Below, one piece after another: positions 10,543 to 22,190 of a DNA stretch of 64,000 nt. The stretch covers positions 44,722,563 through 44,786,562 of the forward strand of contig CM064572.1 in the NCBI GenBank assembly GCA_032716605.1, given 5' to 3'. A program made the position numbers and the translations under genes. Within the stretch, counting starts at the first letter, position 1, and each line of letters starts with the position of its first letter. The notes beneath the pieces are model-generated. The model saw only the letters and a program-made list of their open reading frames with translations, was not told the origin of the DNA and searched no databases. This stretch comes from Paralithodes platypus. Taxonomy: Eukaryota; Arthropoda; Malacostraca; Decapoda; Lithodidae.

Positions 10543-11026
10543 CACCTTACGAGCGGCCTATGCGGTTTATTTATGTGTACCGCCCAGCGGGGTATTTTTA
10601 GCCAAAATAGGGCTGTTTACGTGATCATTTTCATGCCTAAATAAGACCCAGAACGTAAAACAAGTACCTATCCCTGAAAGGGCATAAACAGAGCTTTCGA
10701 ATGACACCATAACGATCCTTGTATGATGGATAGTTTTCTTGCAATAACCGTGCAACGCGAGTGCAAAAAGCAGGTAATTCGGTACTTTCGGTACATAATT
10801 GAGTATGTAGCGAGTGAGAGAGGGAGGAGGGAGCTGAGATTTGTGTCAGTAGGTTCGCCGCGGTGGTCTGGAGCAGTCATACGCTCGCTAGTCTCCTGCC
10901 ACCACTTGTCTCTCTCTCTCAGCCACATTACGTGCTGAAATTGCCACTCTAGTTATGTCGAGCGCCGCCACATAGTCCAGCTTTATTTAACTCGACTTAA
11001 GTGGTGGGCCGCTTTTTAAGGGTTAA
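10539..11026 (+). mobile_element. ~490-bp TTAA MITE (piggyBac-like), copy 1
   Basis: The left end is TTAACACCTTACGAGCGGCC. The right end, read inverted, is TTAACCCTTAAAAAGCGGCC, giving an imperfect terminal inverted repeat inside TTAA. A second copy at 42264-42754 matches along the whole length, for example GTACCGCCCAGCGGGGT, GTTTACGTGATCATT, ATCCCTGAAAGGGCATAAAC and CGCCGCGGTGG. Two full copies with the same ends fix the borders. It is non-coding. Confidence 0.85.
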
Positions 11027-11242
11027 AGGTGGGAGCGCATGGGTTGAGATAAACATGGAATGATAATCGCCAAGCTGTACATAATTATCTTGCAAAATGC
11101 AATGGCACTGAAATAATTATTAACAATGGTATAAAGGATTTTGTGGATCGTCTATACCGGGCCTGTGACGTCACAAGAGTGTAAGTCCACCATCTAGTCC
11201 AGGATGAGGATACTGGTGTGACGTCACAGGCCCGGTATCGAC
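11023..11242 (+). mobile_element. Left part of a 347-bp palindromic TTAA MITE, split by Element 1
   Basis: It starts TTAAAGGTGGGAGCGCATGG. Positions 11023-11150 are the inverted complement of 19140-19266, across the retrotransposon. A second, inner inverted repeat, ATACCGGGCCTGTGACGTCAC, begins at about 11154 and is answered by GTGACGTCACAGGCCCGGTAT ending at 11238. Removing Element 1 and one copy of its 4-bp duplication leaves a single near-perfect hairpin with TTAA at both ends. Confidence 0.85.
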
Positions 11243-12928
11243 TGTTACGATCCAGGTTCTCAAAGACACAGGGCTCTTCAACATTGGACTAGATAATGGC
11301 AAAATGCAACAACGGTAACACTAGATCCAACCCCTGCCTTAAACACTGGAAAACAAAACACCATTACTGCCCTGAGTCGTGCCTGGACCACGAGGTATCC
11401 TATGACTCGGTAACTGGTGCACACACACTAGGCTGACGCTCGATGAAACAGCCTATTCTCAAACAGTAAAAGATTACTCGTTTAGGTTACACAAAGAAAA
11501 GATAAGTAACGTGATTATTTAACGTTACGGTAGATACTCAAATAACTGGCACTCCTGTATTAAAGAAAGTGCAATGCTAGTCCTGCAACATCAACTGGAA
11601 ACTTCTGAAATAAGTCTGATGCTGGGAAGATGTTCGTAAAGAATCTTGAACAATTATAATGCAGAATACGGGTCACAATAAATACTAGGACATATAGTAA
11701 TAGTAGGCAGGCGAATAATAAAGACTGCGCAAAGGTAGTAATGCTCGACAACTAAAGAAATGCTTCATGACACAACGCAACAGCCTACTAGGGTTGTGCA
11801 ACTCAACAACAACCTCGGCTCAAAAGTGCAGTGAATAATAATGTGGCATACATATAATAATGGGGGCTTATCTCTAACCAGTGTCTGCTCGGTTAATAAA
11901 GTCTAGCTGGGGTATCAAGGCAGGGCAACAATGGGCGAGCATGCGGCTCGTAGCCTAACGTTGTCCGAAGGTGGTATAATGAAGATTACGTTATATGACG
12001 GTGATGCTCTCTTGATAAATCTAGGTCTCTAGTACCTAGTTCTATCCTGGCGATCCCTCAGAAGTCAACACAAAGAGGCAGCAATATGTTGTGAGGGATA
12101 GGCTATGGCCCTCTCACACCACAGTGCTGTGCTCGCAAAGTAAACCCACCCGAAGACAACCTAGGCTCCCACAGTACCTGTCGATGTCGTGCAGGGCTTA
12201 GCTAACACTGCACACATCGGAGACAACGACACAGTAACCTTACCCCTAGTCTAGCTTTAAATAACTAAGCAGAATCACTCAACACCCTGCCAGGGAGACA
12301 TATACCGGTCTACAACCTTCCCGAGAGAGGACACACACGGAAAAGTCCGTCTCTCCAAACCTCATTAAAGCCTAATACATAGAAATATCTGAGAGCTTCG
12401 CGTACAATACGACTGGCCGACGGTGAACGTCTATGCTGAAACCAGAAGGGATGTTGAGTTTAATAAAGATTAGAGAATGAGAAAGGAGAAGTCGAGAGAG
12501 AGAAATAGTATGCAAAGTGGCGAGTATGGGGGACAGAATTGCAAAGGATGTAGACGATACGCGTGTCAGGCCAGCTCTGAGCTTGGTAAAAAACCATGAG
12601 GCCGCGACGGGAAGGGACTAGTTGACCACCCGGCCGTCAGCGCTCAAGCGAGCCGCGTCACAGCCCACCCCCCGCTGCCAGGTGTACTCCCTCACCCGCT
12701 CTCGCTCGCCTCCCACACAAGCAACATTTATATTATAGCAAATATAAAATATAAGGCGCGGTCACAGACCAAAACAAAGATCACTTCTAGACTGTCTGTG
12801 GCAACACGACACTAACGAAATAAATCAGATCATTCTAGGACAACTGTAGCCCATCCCCCCATCCTGGCAAGCGCTAGCGAGCTGCAATGCCCCACGCAAC
12901 CATTCTGCTAACGCCGGGAGGCGTCACA
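11243..12928 (-). repeat. 3' LTR of Element 1
   Basis: It runs TGTTACGATCC...GGCGTCACA on the plus strand and TGTGACGCC...CGTAACA in element sense. It matches 17481-19135 almost base for base. Differences include about 45 bp near 12140-12180 that is absent from the other LTR, and a short GCCAACGCC-type insertion present only in the other. Confidence 0.92.
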
Positions 12929-12938
12929 CCCCCCCCAA
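12929..12938 (-). other. Polypurine tract of Element 1
   Basis: The minus strand reads CTTGGGGGGGG immediately before the 3' LTR TGTGACG. This is where plus-strand DNA synthesis would start. Element 2 has CTTGGGGGAGG in the same place. Confidence 0.75.
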
Positions 12939-13344
12939 GATATTGGACACTCAACCATGAGCCCATATCTGAACAGGCAGAATGTCGCTAGAATCTGCCA
13001 CTCCTAACCACTCTGCCACTCATGGAATGCAAGCTCAGTCTCCAAAAAAAATACAACATTTTATATATAAAAAAATCTTATCACCCTTCCCAAACATAAT
13101 ACATTAATTCATAACATTGTGCTCCCAGAGCGAGCTTTAAGAAGCACAGCCTACTGAGAGAAAATCATCTGCACTCAATACTCAGCTACAATATTATCTT
13201 AAAATTAATTATTAAAAAGAAAGAGTTTTTATTAAATTTTTCATATTTTATTTTAATGTTGTTTTTTTGGCGGCTACTATAGATGTAGCCTAATTTTCAT
13301 CTAATCAAAGCCAACAACTCCTGCCCTGCGACCCTACGCTGATG
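12939..13344 (-). other. Non-coding 3' region of Element 1
   Basis: About 400 bp between the end of pol and the polypurine tract. It is AT-rich and I see no gene or structure in it. Confidence 0.5.
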
Positions 13345-16300
13345 CTACACACGCGAGCCAACAAGCACCAGCGCAAAAATACACCGCGAGCCAAGACAGG
13401 AGGCAATACCAACATACTGTGGTAGCCTACCCCGGATCCTCCACCCGCGACAGACACTGACTGAACAGCGAGGGTTCTCCTGCAAAGAAAGCCAAAACAT
13501 TATCAGTGCCCTTAGCATGCCACACATCAAACTTGTGTTCCGGCAGCACAACAACACCTGGCACTGACAAACTGCCCAGCTCATCGCAAAACTGGCACTT
13601 CTCTTCGCTCTTCCTGGCAACGGGGCCTGCCAATAACCCTTCACTAGTTCTACCTTCGTGATGAGCGAGACAGCCCCGAAGCGGTCTATGGTGTCGTCAA
13701 CTCTGGGTAATGGATAGGCGTCTGTCAGGGATAACGCTTCCACACTCTTGCAATCAACACACACACGGACTCTGCCACCAACCTCAGGTTGCAAAGCCAC
13801 TGGCAACGACCACTCACGATATCCCTCATCACTCAGACCCCCTCTCCACACGCTGTCCAGCTCCGCCTTCACAACAGGCTGTCGAGCAGGATTCACACGG
13901 TAGGGAACCAACTCGAGCCTTGCACTGTCTCTAGCCTCCATGTCGGATTCTACCCCGTACATCAGGCCTGGAGAAGCAACAAACATGTGGACGGACTGCC
14001 ACAGCCTAGTAAACAACTCCTCTTGGCACTCAGGAACAAGAGGTTGCAACTTATCTCGCAGAACAATATGCCTAGTGCCCTCCCACATCTCCTTCACCAT
14101 GTGGAGAGGGCCCCTCACTTGATGCCCGAAAACAAGCTCATTCGGACTGAAACCAAGACTCTCTCCAGGTACTTCTCTTGCCGCGAACAAAACATACGGC
14201 AGACCAAGGTCCCACTCCTTTCCGTTCTCTGCGCAATAACATCGAAACATGCTTTTCAGCGTGGCGTGCCACCTCTCCAACACCCCTCGACTCTCCGGGT
14301 GATACGCAGAAGAGACGACAGTGCTGATGCCATGCTGAATCATAGTTTGTTTGAACAGATTAGATGTAACACTAGAACCTTGGTCCGATTGCACCTCTTG
14401 CGGGTAACCATACCGCGAGCAATACAAGAGCAGGTTCCGGACAACAGTTTTCGCCGTGCCATTTCTCATTGGATATGCATCAGGATAACGAGGGGCCACA
14501 TCCATGATAGTTAATAGAAATTTATTACCGGCACCAGTAGGGGGTAGGGGTCCGACCATATCAATGATGACCTTACTGAAGGGCGGTCCACTGACAGGAA
14601 TGGGGTGCAACGGGGCTCTCGGAATTGTTTGGTTAGGTTTTCCAACCCTCTGGCACGTATGACACCTTGCTATCCAGGTCACCACCTGCCCCTTCAACCC
14701 CGGCCACCAAAACAATTTTTCTAAAGCCGCCACCGTTTTTCTCACCCCTAGATGTCCTGCCAGTGGTAGGTCATGCGCCAACCTCAGTAGGCTATCCCTG
14801 CACTCCCGTGGCACCACCAACTGGTCCACTACTCCGGACCCCTCTTGCCAACTACGTTTAGGGTCTTGAAAACGCCTATAGAGGATGCCTTCTAAATAAA
14901 AAAAATCTCCTGGCTGTGCATCACCGTCCTCGTCGAGCTCAACAGCTCCATTAGCACACGTTTGGAGCTCAGGGTCCTCTAGTTGCAACCGACGTATATC
15001 TGAGGGTGCCAAGCGATCTAACTGCTCCCGGAGCAATGCATGACCCTCCCCGATACTAGGCTGCTCCCTCTGTCTCTCTCGATGTACATAACGTTGCTGT
15101 CGTGGAGACTCGTCATGCCCAGCCTCGTCACTCTCGATGACAGGCCCAGGGGCTACTCCAGAATTAAGTAATGGTGCTAATACTGAATCACCCAGGAGAG
15201 CCGCCGAGTCAAAACTCTTAAAACCAACTCCAGCTTTAGCCTCCTCCTGTTGATCGTTCCTCCGCTGGTCTGAAGACGGAGGACTAGGCTGTGACACTTT
15301 AGCTGCCCGAACTCGGGTGACAACACACGCCATGGGTTGTGTCTGGCACCGCTCGACCCAATCTTGCTCTTCCCTATTCACGTCGGCCGGCCTCTCGGCA
15401 ACGACTAAGGGTACAACCTCAGAAGTGGGCATTGCAAAGTCGTTGCCGAGAAGAAGGTCGACGCCCTCCACTGGCAGTTTCTCCACAATCCCGACATCCA
15501 ATTCACGTGCCACACCATCCACCTCCAACTCCAACCGCACCAGCGGGTATGACCGAGTTGCATTAATACCCTGCACCACCACCACCCGAGCCGCGTTTAT
15601 AGGGTAGCCAGTCAAGTTTTTCATCAGAGTCTGGGAAGCACCTGTATCATGCAAGACCTCTACTCTATGCTTGCGCCCCGCCCACATCACGCAACCCCGC
15701 CCTCTATGGTCGCAAAAAACATCCTGAGCAGGGTTCGAGCCTCCCAAGTGCTTCTGCATTGGCTGTGCCTCAGCCTCTGATGAACTGCCCCGGGCAAACT
15801 CAGATGACTTCGGAGACACACCAATGTTGCAGGCCAAAGACACAGCTGCTGTAGGTGGTTTGCTAGGACAGACTCTTGCAAAGTGCCCCTTTTCATGACA
15901 ATGATAACACTCCAACTCCCCTTTGGGCTTCCCTTGGTACTGGGAAGGGCCCGGCCCCTTCTTAAATGGGACGGTGCTAGTCTTGTGGTCAGTCTTGGTA
16001 TCATGGCTCTTGTACTTGTTTGCATAAGGTATATCACTAACTCGGGGGGGTGGGGCGTCACGCCCCTTGTTACCTGCCTCACTACGCTGGGCAAACCCGC
16101 ACCCACGAATTAGTGATAGCCGGAGGTCAGCCATCTCAGCTGCCTCCTGTAGCGTTTTTGGTTGCTTTTCTTTAAGGTTTAACATCAGGTCGCCGCCCGT
16201 GCATTTGAAAAACTGCTCTAAAAGCACCAACTGTTTAATGTCGTCAAACGTAGTAGCTTTCTCCGACCTCAGCCAATTCCCAAAAGCATCGGACAGCTCC

Positions 16301-16797
16301 CGGGGATGCTCCAAAAAGGTGCTCTCCCGACCCTTGGTAACACCCCGGAACTTCAACCTGTACGTCTCGGGTTGTAGTTCGTATGCTCTCAGGACAGCCT
16401 CCTTGAGTTCCTCATAGATAATACAAGACTCTATAGGCAACGCATCGTAGGCTTTAAGACCCTTGCCTATTAATCTAGAGGATACAAGTGCTGCCCATTT
16501 ATTCTCTGGCCACTGGTGTTCCTGGCACTTCTTCTCAAAGCGTGCGAAAAATTCTGTAACACCACTCTCATCAAACACCGGAACCAGTTTCAATAAGTGC
16601 GAGAGAGACTGCTCATGCACACGGTTACCAGCCCCATGTCGCTGTCCTGTTGTCTCTACTCGCGACTTCTCTACGTCCATGTCGGCACAGTACCTAGTCG
16701 ACTCAGCTTGGATTTTTGCTTGACTGATAGTTTTTCTCTCTTCTATCTTGGCTAATTCTATTTGCTGCTGAATCTTAGCTAATTCGAGCTGATACAC
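13345..16797 (-). pseudogene. gag-pol: Element 1 gag-pol relic: SCAN-like Gag, zinc knuckle, protease, integrase, partial RT
   Basis: The 1150-codon frame begins with a heptad-like helix (LAKIQQQIELAKIEERK). A SCAN-like Gag domain follows at about residues 67-230 (YELQPETYRLKFRGV, LVLLEQFFKC, KTLQEAAEMADL). The CCHC knuckle is at 15909-15868 and the protease DTGAS at 15648-15634. An H-H-C-C zinc site (GHLGVRKT...CHTC) and an integrase core follow (VIIDMVGPLPP, SDQGS, YHPESRGVLERWH). After LVFGHQVRGPLH about 150 residues are missing relative to Element 2. The RT fragment runs only to KGYWQAPLPGRA, so YLDD is absent. The last ~80 codons are out of frame with the true C-terminus. One base of context differs from Element 2 at the second catalytic region (SDQGSS versus SDQGSN). 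Confidence 0.88.
13427..13633 (-). pseudogene. Element 1 pol C-terminus in a shifted frame
   Basis: The frame reads FDVWHAKGTDNVLA and ends CLSRVEDPG. This matches LDIRHIVGSENVIAECLSRV at the end of Element 2 pol, just past RNase H. It follows the RT stump directly, so the deletion removed the RT palm, thumb and RNase H and also shifted the frame. Confidence 0.7.
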
Positions 16798-16842
16798 TAA
16801 TTCTGGAGTTAACCCTTGAGGAGGTGAAGGTGCTACAATTTT

Positions 16843-17268
16843 TTAAATTACCGGTGGTCCCCCCAGGGGCAACCCACCCTGCCAGTCACCACCCAACTGC
16901 GGATGCGTACCCGGGGTCGGCAAACAACTGGGATGGCTGGGAGTCGAGTGTAGGGGAAGCATGGCCGAAGGGCTCTGAGCACTCAACCCATCTCGCTCAC
17001 CAGTCACCCTGCCCAGTACACACGTTATCAAGTTATCCTTGGTCATGCTGCTAGTAACCGCATGACCGATAGCTGTGGCCTGGCATTGAAGACCGTACCG
17101 ATCCATACCCTCCAACCGCTCGGCAGTAACAGGCCATTGCAAAAATATCCTAGCATCCTCCTCACAGTTCACCCGATTAACCCTTTCATCATGCTGCTGT
17201 TCCTCAGTTTCGACATTACGTACTGTGTCTCCATTCTCCTCTGACCCGGTATAAGACATGATGCTCAC
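16843..17268 (-). pseudogene. Element 1 Gag N-terminus
   Basis: The start codon at 17268 is 213 bases after the 5' LTR, exactly the leader length of Element 2. The text includes RVNCEEDARIFLQWPVTAER and YGLQCQA, matching EEGARRFLEVPLTAAR and YGLKCVA in Element 2. The frame stops at 16843, and a stop also precedes the main frame, so Gag is broken here. This N-terminal part has no known catalytic motif; it is probably structural. Confidence 0.65.
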
Positions 17269-17470
17269 AAAAGTTTCTCACCACAATATTCAGAAAAGAA
17301 GTACCCCAAACTCTTATGTAGCACTATTCACTTGCCAAAAAATGTCTGAAGACTCTCAAGTGCTATACTACTTTGCCAAAAAAAAATTAACGTGCCCACT
17401 ATATTCCTCAATAAAACAAATGACCACAACAATCCTGCAATTATCTCTTAGTTCACAAGATCCTGAGCTA

Positions 17471-17478
17471 GGTCGCCA
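17471..17478 (-). other. Primer-binding site of Element 1
   Basis: In element sense the LTR end CGTAACA is followed by AA and then TGGCGACC. The motif complements a tRNA 3' end GGUCGCCA, as in some tRNA-Arg species. Element 2 has the same eight bases in the same position. Confidence 0.65.
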
Positions 17479-17480
17479 TT

Positions 17481-19135
17481 TGTTACGATCCAGGTTCTCA
17501 AAGACACATGACTCTTCAACATTGGACTAGATAATGGCAAAATGCAACAACGGTAACACTAGATCCAACCCCTGCCTTAAACACTGGAAAACAAAACACC
17601 ATTACCGCCCTGAGTCGTGCCTGGACCACGAGGTATCCTATGACTCGGTAACTGGTGCACACACACTAGGCTGACGCTCGATTAAACAGCCTATTCTCAA
17701 ACAGTAAAAGATTACTCGTTTAGGTTACACAAAGAAAAGATAAGTAACGTGATTATTTAACGTTCCGGTAGATACTCAAATAACTGGCACTCCTGTATTA
17801 AAGAAAGTGCAATGCTAGTCCTGCAACATCAACTGGAAACTTCTGAAATAAGTCTGATGCTGGGAAGATGTTCGTAAAGAATCTTGAACAATTATAATGC
17901 AGAATACGGGTCACAATAAATACTAGGACATATAGTAATAGTAGGCAGGCGAATAATAAAGACTGCGCAAAGGTAGTAATGCTCGACAACTAAAGAAATG
18001 CTTCATGACACAACGCAACAGCCTACTAGGGTTGTGCAACTCAACAACAACCTCGGCTCAAAAGTGCAGTGAATAATAATGTGGCATACATATAATAATG
18101 GGGGCTTATCTCTAACCAGTGTCTGCTCGGTTAATAAAGTCTAGCTGGGGTATCAAGGCAGGGCAACAATGGACGAGCATGCGGCTCGTAGCCTAACGTT
18201 GTCCGAAGGTGGTATAATGAAGATTACGTTATATGACGGGGATGCTCTCTTGATAAATCTAGGTCTCTAGTACCTAGTTCTATCCTGGCGATCCCTCAGA
18301 AGTCAACACAAAGAGGCAGCACTATGTTGTGAGGGATAGGCTATGGCCCTCTCACACCACAGTGCTGTGCTCGCAAAGTCGATGTCGTGCAGGGCTTAGC
18401 TAACACTGCACACATCGGAGACAACGAAACAGTAACCTTACCCCTAGTCTAGCTTTAAATAACTAAGCAGAATCACTCAACACCCTGCCAGGGAGACATA
18501 TACCGGTCTACAACCTTCCCGAGAGAGGACACACACGGAAAAGTCCGTCTCTCCAAACCTCATTAAAGACTAATACATAGAAATATCTGAGAGCTTCGCG
18601 TACAATACGACTGGCCGACGGTGAACGTCTATGCTGAAACCAGAAGGGATGTTGAGTTTAATAAAGATTAGAGAATGAGAAAGGAGAAGTCGAGAGAGAG
18701 AAATAGTATGCAAAGTGGCGAGTATGGGGGACAGAATTGCAAAGGATGTAGACGATACGCGTGTCAGGCCAGCTCTGAGCTTGGTAAAAAACCATGAGGC
18801 CGCGACGGGAAGGGACTAGTTGACCACCCGGCCGCCAACGCCGTCAGCGCTCAAGCGAGCCGCGTCACAGCCCACCCCCCGCTGCCAGGTGTACTCCCTC
18901 ACCCGCTCTCGCTCGCCTCCCACACAAGCAACATTTATATTATAGCGAATATAAAATATAAGGCGCGGTCACAGACCAAAACAAAGATCACTTCTAGACT
19001 GTCTGTGGCAACACGACACTAACGAAATAAAGCAGATCATTCTAGGACAACTGTAGCCCATCCCCCCATCCTGGCAAGCGCTAGCGAGCTGCAATGCCCC
19101 ACGCAACCATTCTGCTAACGCCGGGAGGCGTCACA
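17481..19135 (-). repeat. 5' LTR of Element 1
   Basis: It carries the same sequence and borders as 11243-12928, with a ~45-bp deletion near 18378 and a short extra segment near 18832. It is followed by the cgac duplication at 19136-19139. Confidence 0.92.
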
Positions 19136-19139
19136 CGAC

Positions 19140-19266
19140 GATCCGCAAAATCCTTTATACTATTGTTAATAATTATTTCAGTGACATTGCATTTTACAGG
19201 ATAATTATATGCAGGTTGCTGATTATTTTTCCATGTTTACCTCAACCCATGCGCCCCCACCTTTAA
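19140..19266 (+). mobile_element. Right part of the palindromic TTAA MITE split by Element 1
   Basis: GATCCGCAAAATCCTTTATA through CTCAACCCATGCGCCCCCAC and CTTTAA is the inverted complement of 11023-11150 with few changes. It ends in TTAA at 19263-19266. Confidence 0.85.
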
Positions 19267-19390
19267 GCTCTTCTACTTCCACTGTCCCTCGCCATACAAC
19301 AAGGTATTAGGATCATAGTATTGATTTACATATTTTACCTACTTTCATATTTTATCGCGTCATAGTCGATATACATTATATATATATACG

Positions 19391-19448
<58 letters not shown>

Positions 19449-20341
19449 ATAGGGAGAGAGTATTGGAAAAGAAAGATCTGTATCCGGAGAGGTATATAAC
19501 TGGGAAGGGTCGATGGATGAAAGACTGATATGACGCATGTACAATAGTTAAATTTTTCAGGAACCACTGGATATACGAGCGTGTGTGTTGCTTTTTGTTG
19601 TGTGTCTGTTTCTTCGATAGTGAATATTTGTTAGTGTTTCTTTGGCTGTGTATTTTTTCATATTAGTGTACTGTGTGTGTGTGTGTGTTGTGTGTACAAT
19701 ATATATTATATATATTTCATAATTATTTATATATTTATATATATCTACTGTATATACTGTATGTATGGTTTATGCTCACTAATTATAACCTTTACTATTT
19801 CAGGTAAGTTGTGATTCCTTGTTGACTGGTTCCTGATTGCTGAATGAGTAAGTACACACACTCACACACACACACATACACACATAAATTATGTATTCAC
19901 ATGTAGTATACAGTATATCACTATAAACATATTATATTTTCTTTTATTGTCTTTTCTTTCCATAAATAGAGAATATACAGTATATGGCTTATGTTATATA
20001 AATGTTCGTATAAATAACATTGCCTTCTAGAGACCAATTAAGAACTTCATAATGTCCCAGTTAGATCTATCTCAATATATGTTTTAATTATATATATGCT
20101 TAATTTGTAATATTCTCCAACAAGATTAATATCAAAATACTTTGGAATGAAAGAAAGAAATATAGATCACGAGAGATAGTTATATATTTATTTTATTTTT
20201 ATTTATTTTTCAGGAAGGCATGTGAGATTGAATAAGACAGCATATTTAGCATTTATATGTTTTTTTATTCAGATATTCAATTTCTCGTGAAATTTTGCGT
20301 TGTCGGTCATTCAATAGGTACAGAAGGGAAACGAAGTTATC
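19267..20341. other. AT-rich non-coding stretch with a (TA)n tract
   Basis: A (TA)n tract runs about 19392-19436, with shorter TA and GT tracts near 19675-19745. I see no gene. Confidence 0.6.
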
Positions 20342-22190
20342 AGTGGGTTGCTGGGTTGTAGAGGTTGTAGTAGGTTGCTGGGTTGTAGAGGTTGTAGTGG
20401 GTTGCTGGGTTGTAGAGGTTGTAGTAGGTTGCTGGGTTGTAGAGGTTGTAGTGGGTTGTAGAGGTTGTAGTGGGTTGCTGGTTTGTAGAGGTTGTAGTAG
20501 GTTGCTGGGTTGTAGAGGTTGTAGTAGGTTGCTGGGTTGTAGAGGTTGTAGTGGGTTGCTGGGTTGTAGAGGTTGTAGTAGGTTGCTGGGTTGTAGAGGT
20601 TGTAGTAGGTTGCTGGGTTGTAGAGGTTGTAGTAGGTTGCTGTGTTGTAGATGTTGTAGAGGTTGTAGTAGGTTGCTGGGTTGTAGAGGTTGTAGTAGGT
20701 TTGCTGGGTTGTAGAGGTTGTAGTGGATTGCTGGGTTGTAGAGGTTGTAGTAGGTTGCTGGGTTGTAGAGGTTGTAGTGGGTTGCTGGGTTGTAGAGGTT
20801 GTAGTAGGTTGCTGGGTTGTAGAGGTTGTAGTGGGTTTCTGGGTTGTAGAGGTTGTAGTAGGTTGCTGGGTTGTAGAGGTTGTAGTGGGTTGCTGGGTTG
20901 TAGAGGTTGTAGTGGGTTGCTGGGTTGTAGAGGTTGTAGTAGGTTGCTGGGTTGTAGAGGTTGTAGTAGGTTGCTGGGTTGTAGAGGTTGTAGTGGGTTG
21001 CTGGGTTGTAGAGGTTGTAGTAGGTTGTAGAGGTTGTAGAGGTTGTAGTGGGTTTCTGGGTTGTAGAGGTTGTAGTAGGTTGCTGGGTTGTAGAGGTTGT
21101 AGTAGGTTGCTGGGTTGTAGAGGTTGTAGTAGGTTGCTGGGTTGTAGAGGTTGTAGTAGGTTGCTGGGTTGTAGTAGGTTGCTGGGTTGTAGAGGTTGTA
21201 GTGGGTTGCTGGGTTGTAGAGGTTGTAGTAGGTTGCTGGGTTGTAGAGGTTGTAGAGGTTGTAGTGGGTTTCTGGGTTGTAGAGGTTGTAGTAGGTTGCT
21301 GGGTTGTAGAGGTTGTAGTAGGTTGCTGGGTTGTAGAGGTTGTAGTAGGTTGCTGGGTTGTAGAGGTTGTAGTAGGTTGCTGGGTTGTAGAGGTTGTAGT
21401 AGGTTGCTGGGTTGTAGAGGTTGTAGTAGGTTGCTGGGTTGTAGAGGTTGTAGTGGGTTGCTGGGTTGTAGAGGTTGTAGTAGGTTGCTGGGTTGTAGAG
21501 GTTGTAGAGGTTGTAGTGGGTTTCTGGGTTGTAGAGGTTGTAGTAGGTTGTAGTAGGTTGCTGGGTTGTAGAGGTTGTAGAGGTTGTAGTAGGTTGCTGG
21601 GTTGTAGAGGTTGTAGTGGGTTGCTGGGTTGTAGAGGTTGTAGTAGGTTGCTGGGTTGTAGAGGTTGTAGTAGGTTGCTGGGTTGTAGAGGTTGTAGTGG
21701 GTTGCTGGGTTGTAGAGGTTGTAGTAGGTTGCTGGGTTGTAGAGGTTGTAGTAGGTTGCTGGGTTGTAGAGGTTGTAGTGGGTTGCTGGGTTGTAGAGGT
21801 TGTAGTAGGTTGCTGGGTTGTAGAGGTTGTAGTAGGTTGCTGGGTTGTAGAGGTTGTAGTAGGTTGCTGGGTTGTAGAGGTTGTAGTGGGTTGCTGGGTT
21901 GTAGAGGTTGTAGTAGGTTGCTGGGTTGTAGAGGTTGTAGTGGGTTGCTGGGTTGTAGAGGTTGTAGTAGGTTGCTGGGTTGTAGAGGTTGTAGTAGGTT
22001 GCTGGGTTGTAGAGGTTGTAGTGGGTTGCTGGGTTGTAGAGGTTGTAGTAGGTTGCTGGGTTGTAGAGGTTGTAGTGGGTTGCTGGGTTGTAGAGGTTGT
22101 AGTAGGTTGCTGGGTTGTAGAGGTTGTAGTAGGTTGCTGGGTTGTAGAGGTTGTAGTGGGTTGCTGGGTTGTAGAGGTTGTAGTAGGTTG
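20342..22190. repeat. 27-bp minisatellite, ~68 units, built from 9-bp sub-units
   Basis: The unit can be written GGTTGTAGA, GGTTGTAGT, RGGTTGCTG. All three are variants of a 9-mer GGTTGNNGN. About 1.85 kb of it is present. Some units lack one or more 9-mers, and an A/G variant alternates along the array. Because 27 and 9 are multiples of three and the units lack stops, long frames are open on both strands: a Thr-Gln-Pro repeat on minus and a Cys-Trp-Val repeat on plus. I treat these frames as by-products. Confidence 0.95.

Larger units (their letters stand above)
11243..19135 (-). mobile_element. Element 1: Gmr1-like Ty3 LTR retrotransposon, internally deleted
   Basis: Two ~1.7 kb LTRs in the same orientation flank a gag-pol relic. 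The target duplication is cgac (11239-11242 and 19136-19139). On the minus strand the order is 5' LTR (19135-17481), primer site, gag with SCAN-like domain and zinc knuckle, protease, integrase, RT remnant, polypurine tract and 3' LTR (12928-11243). The integrase lies upstream of the RT, as in Gmr1-like elements. Much of the integrase C-terminus, the RT core and RNase H are missing compared with Element 2, so it could move only if helped. Confidence 0.9.

Noticed and set aside
13710..16723. Plus-strand frames of 60-241 codons across Element 1
   Set aside because: They are antisense shadows of the gag-pol frame.
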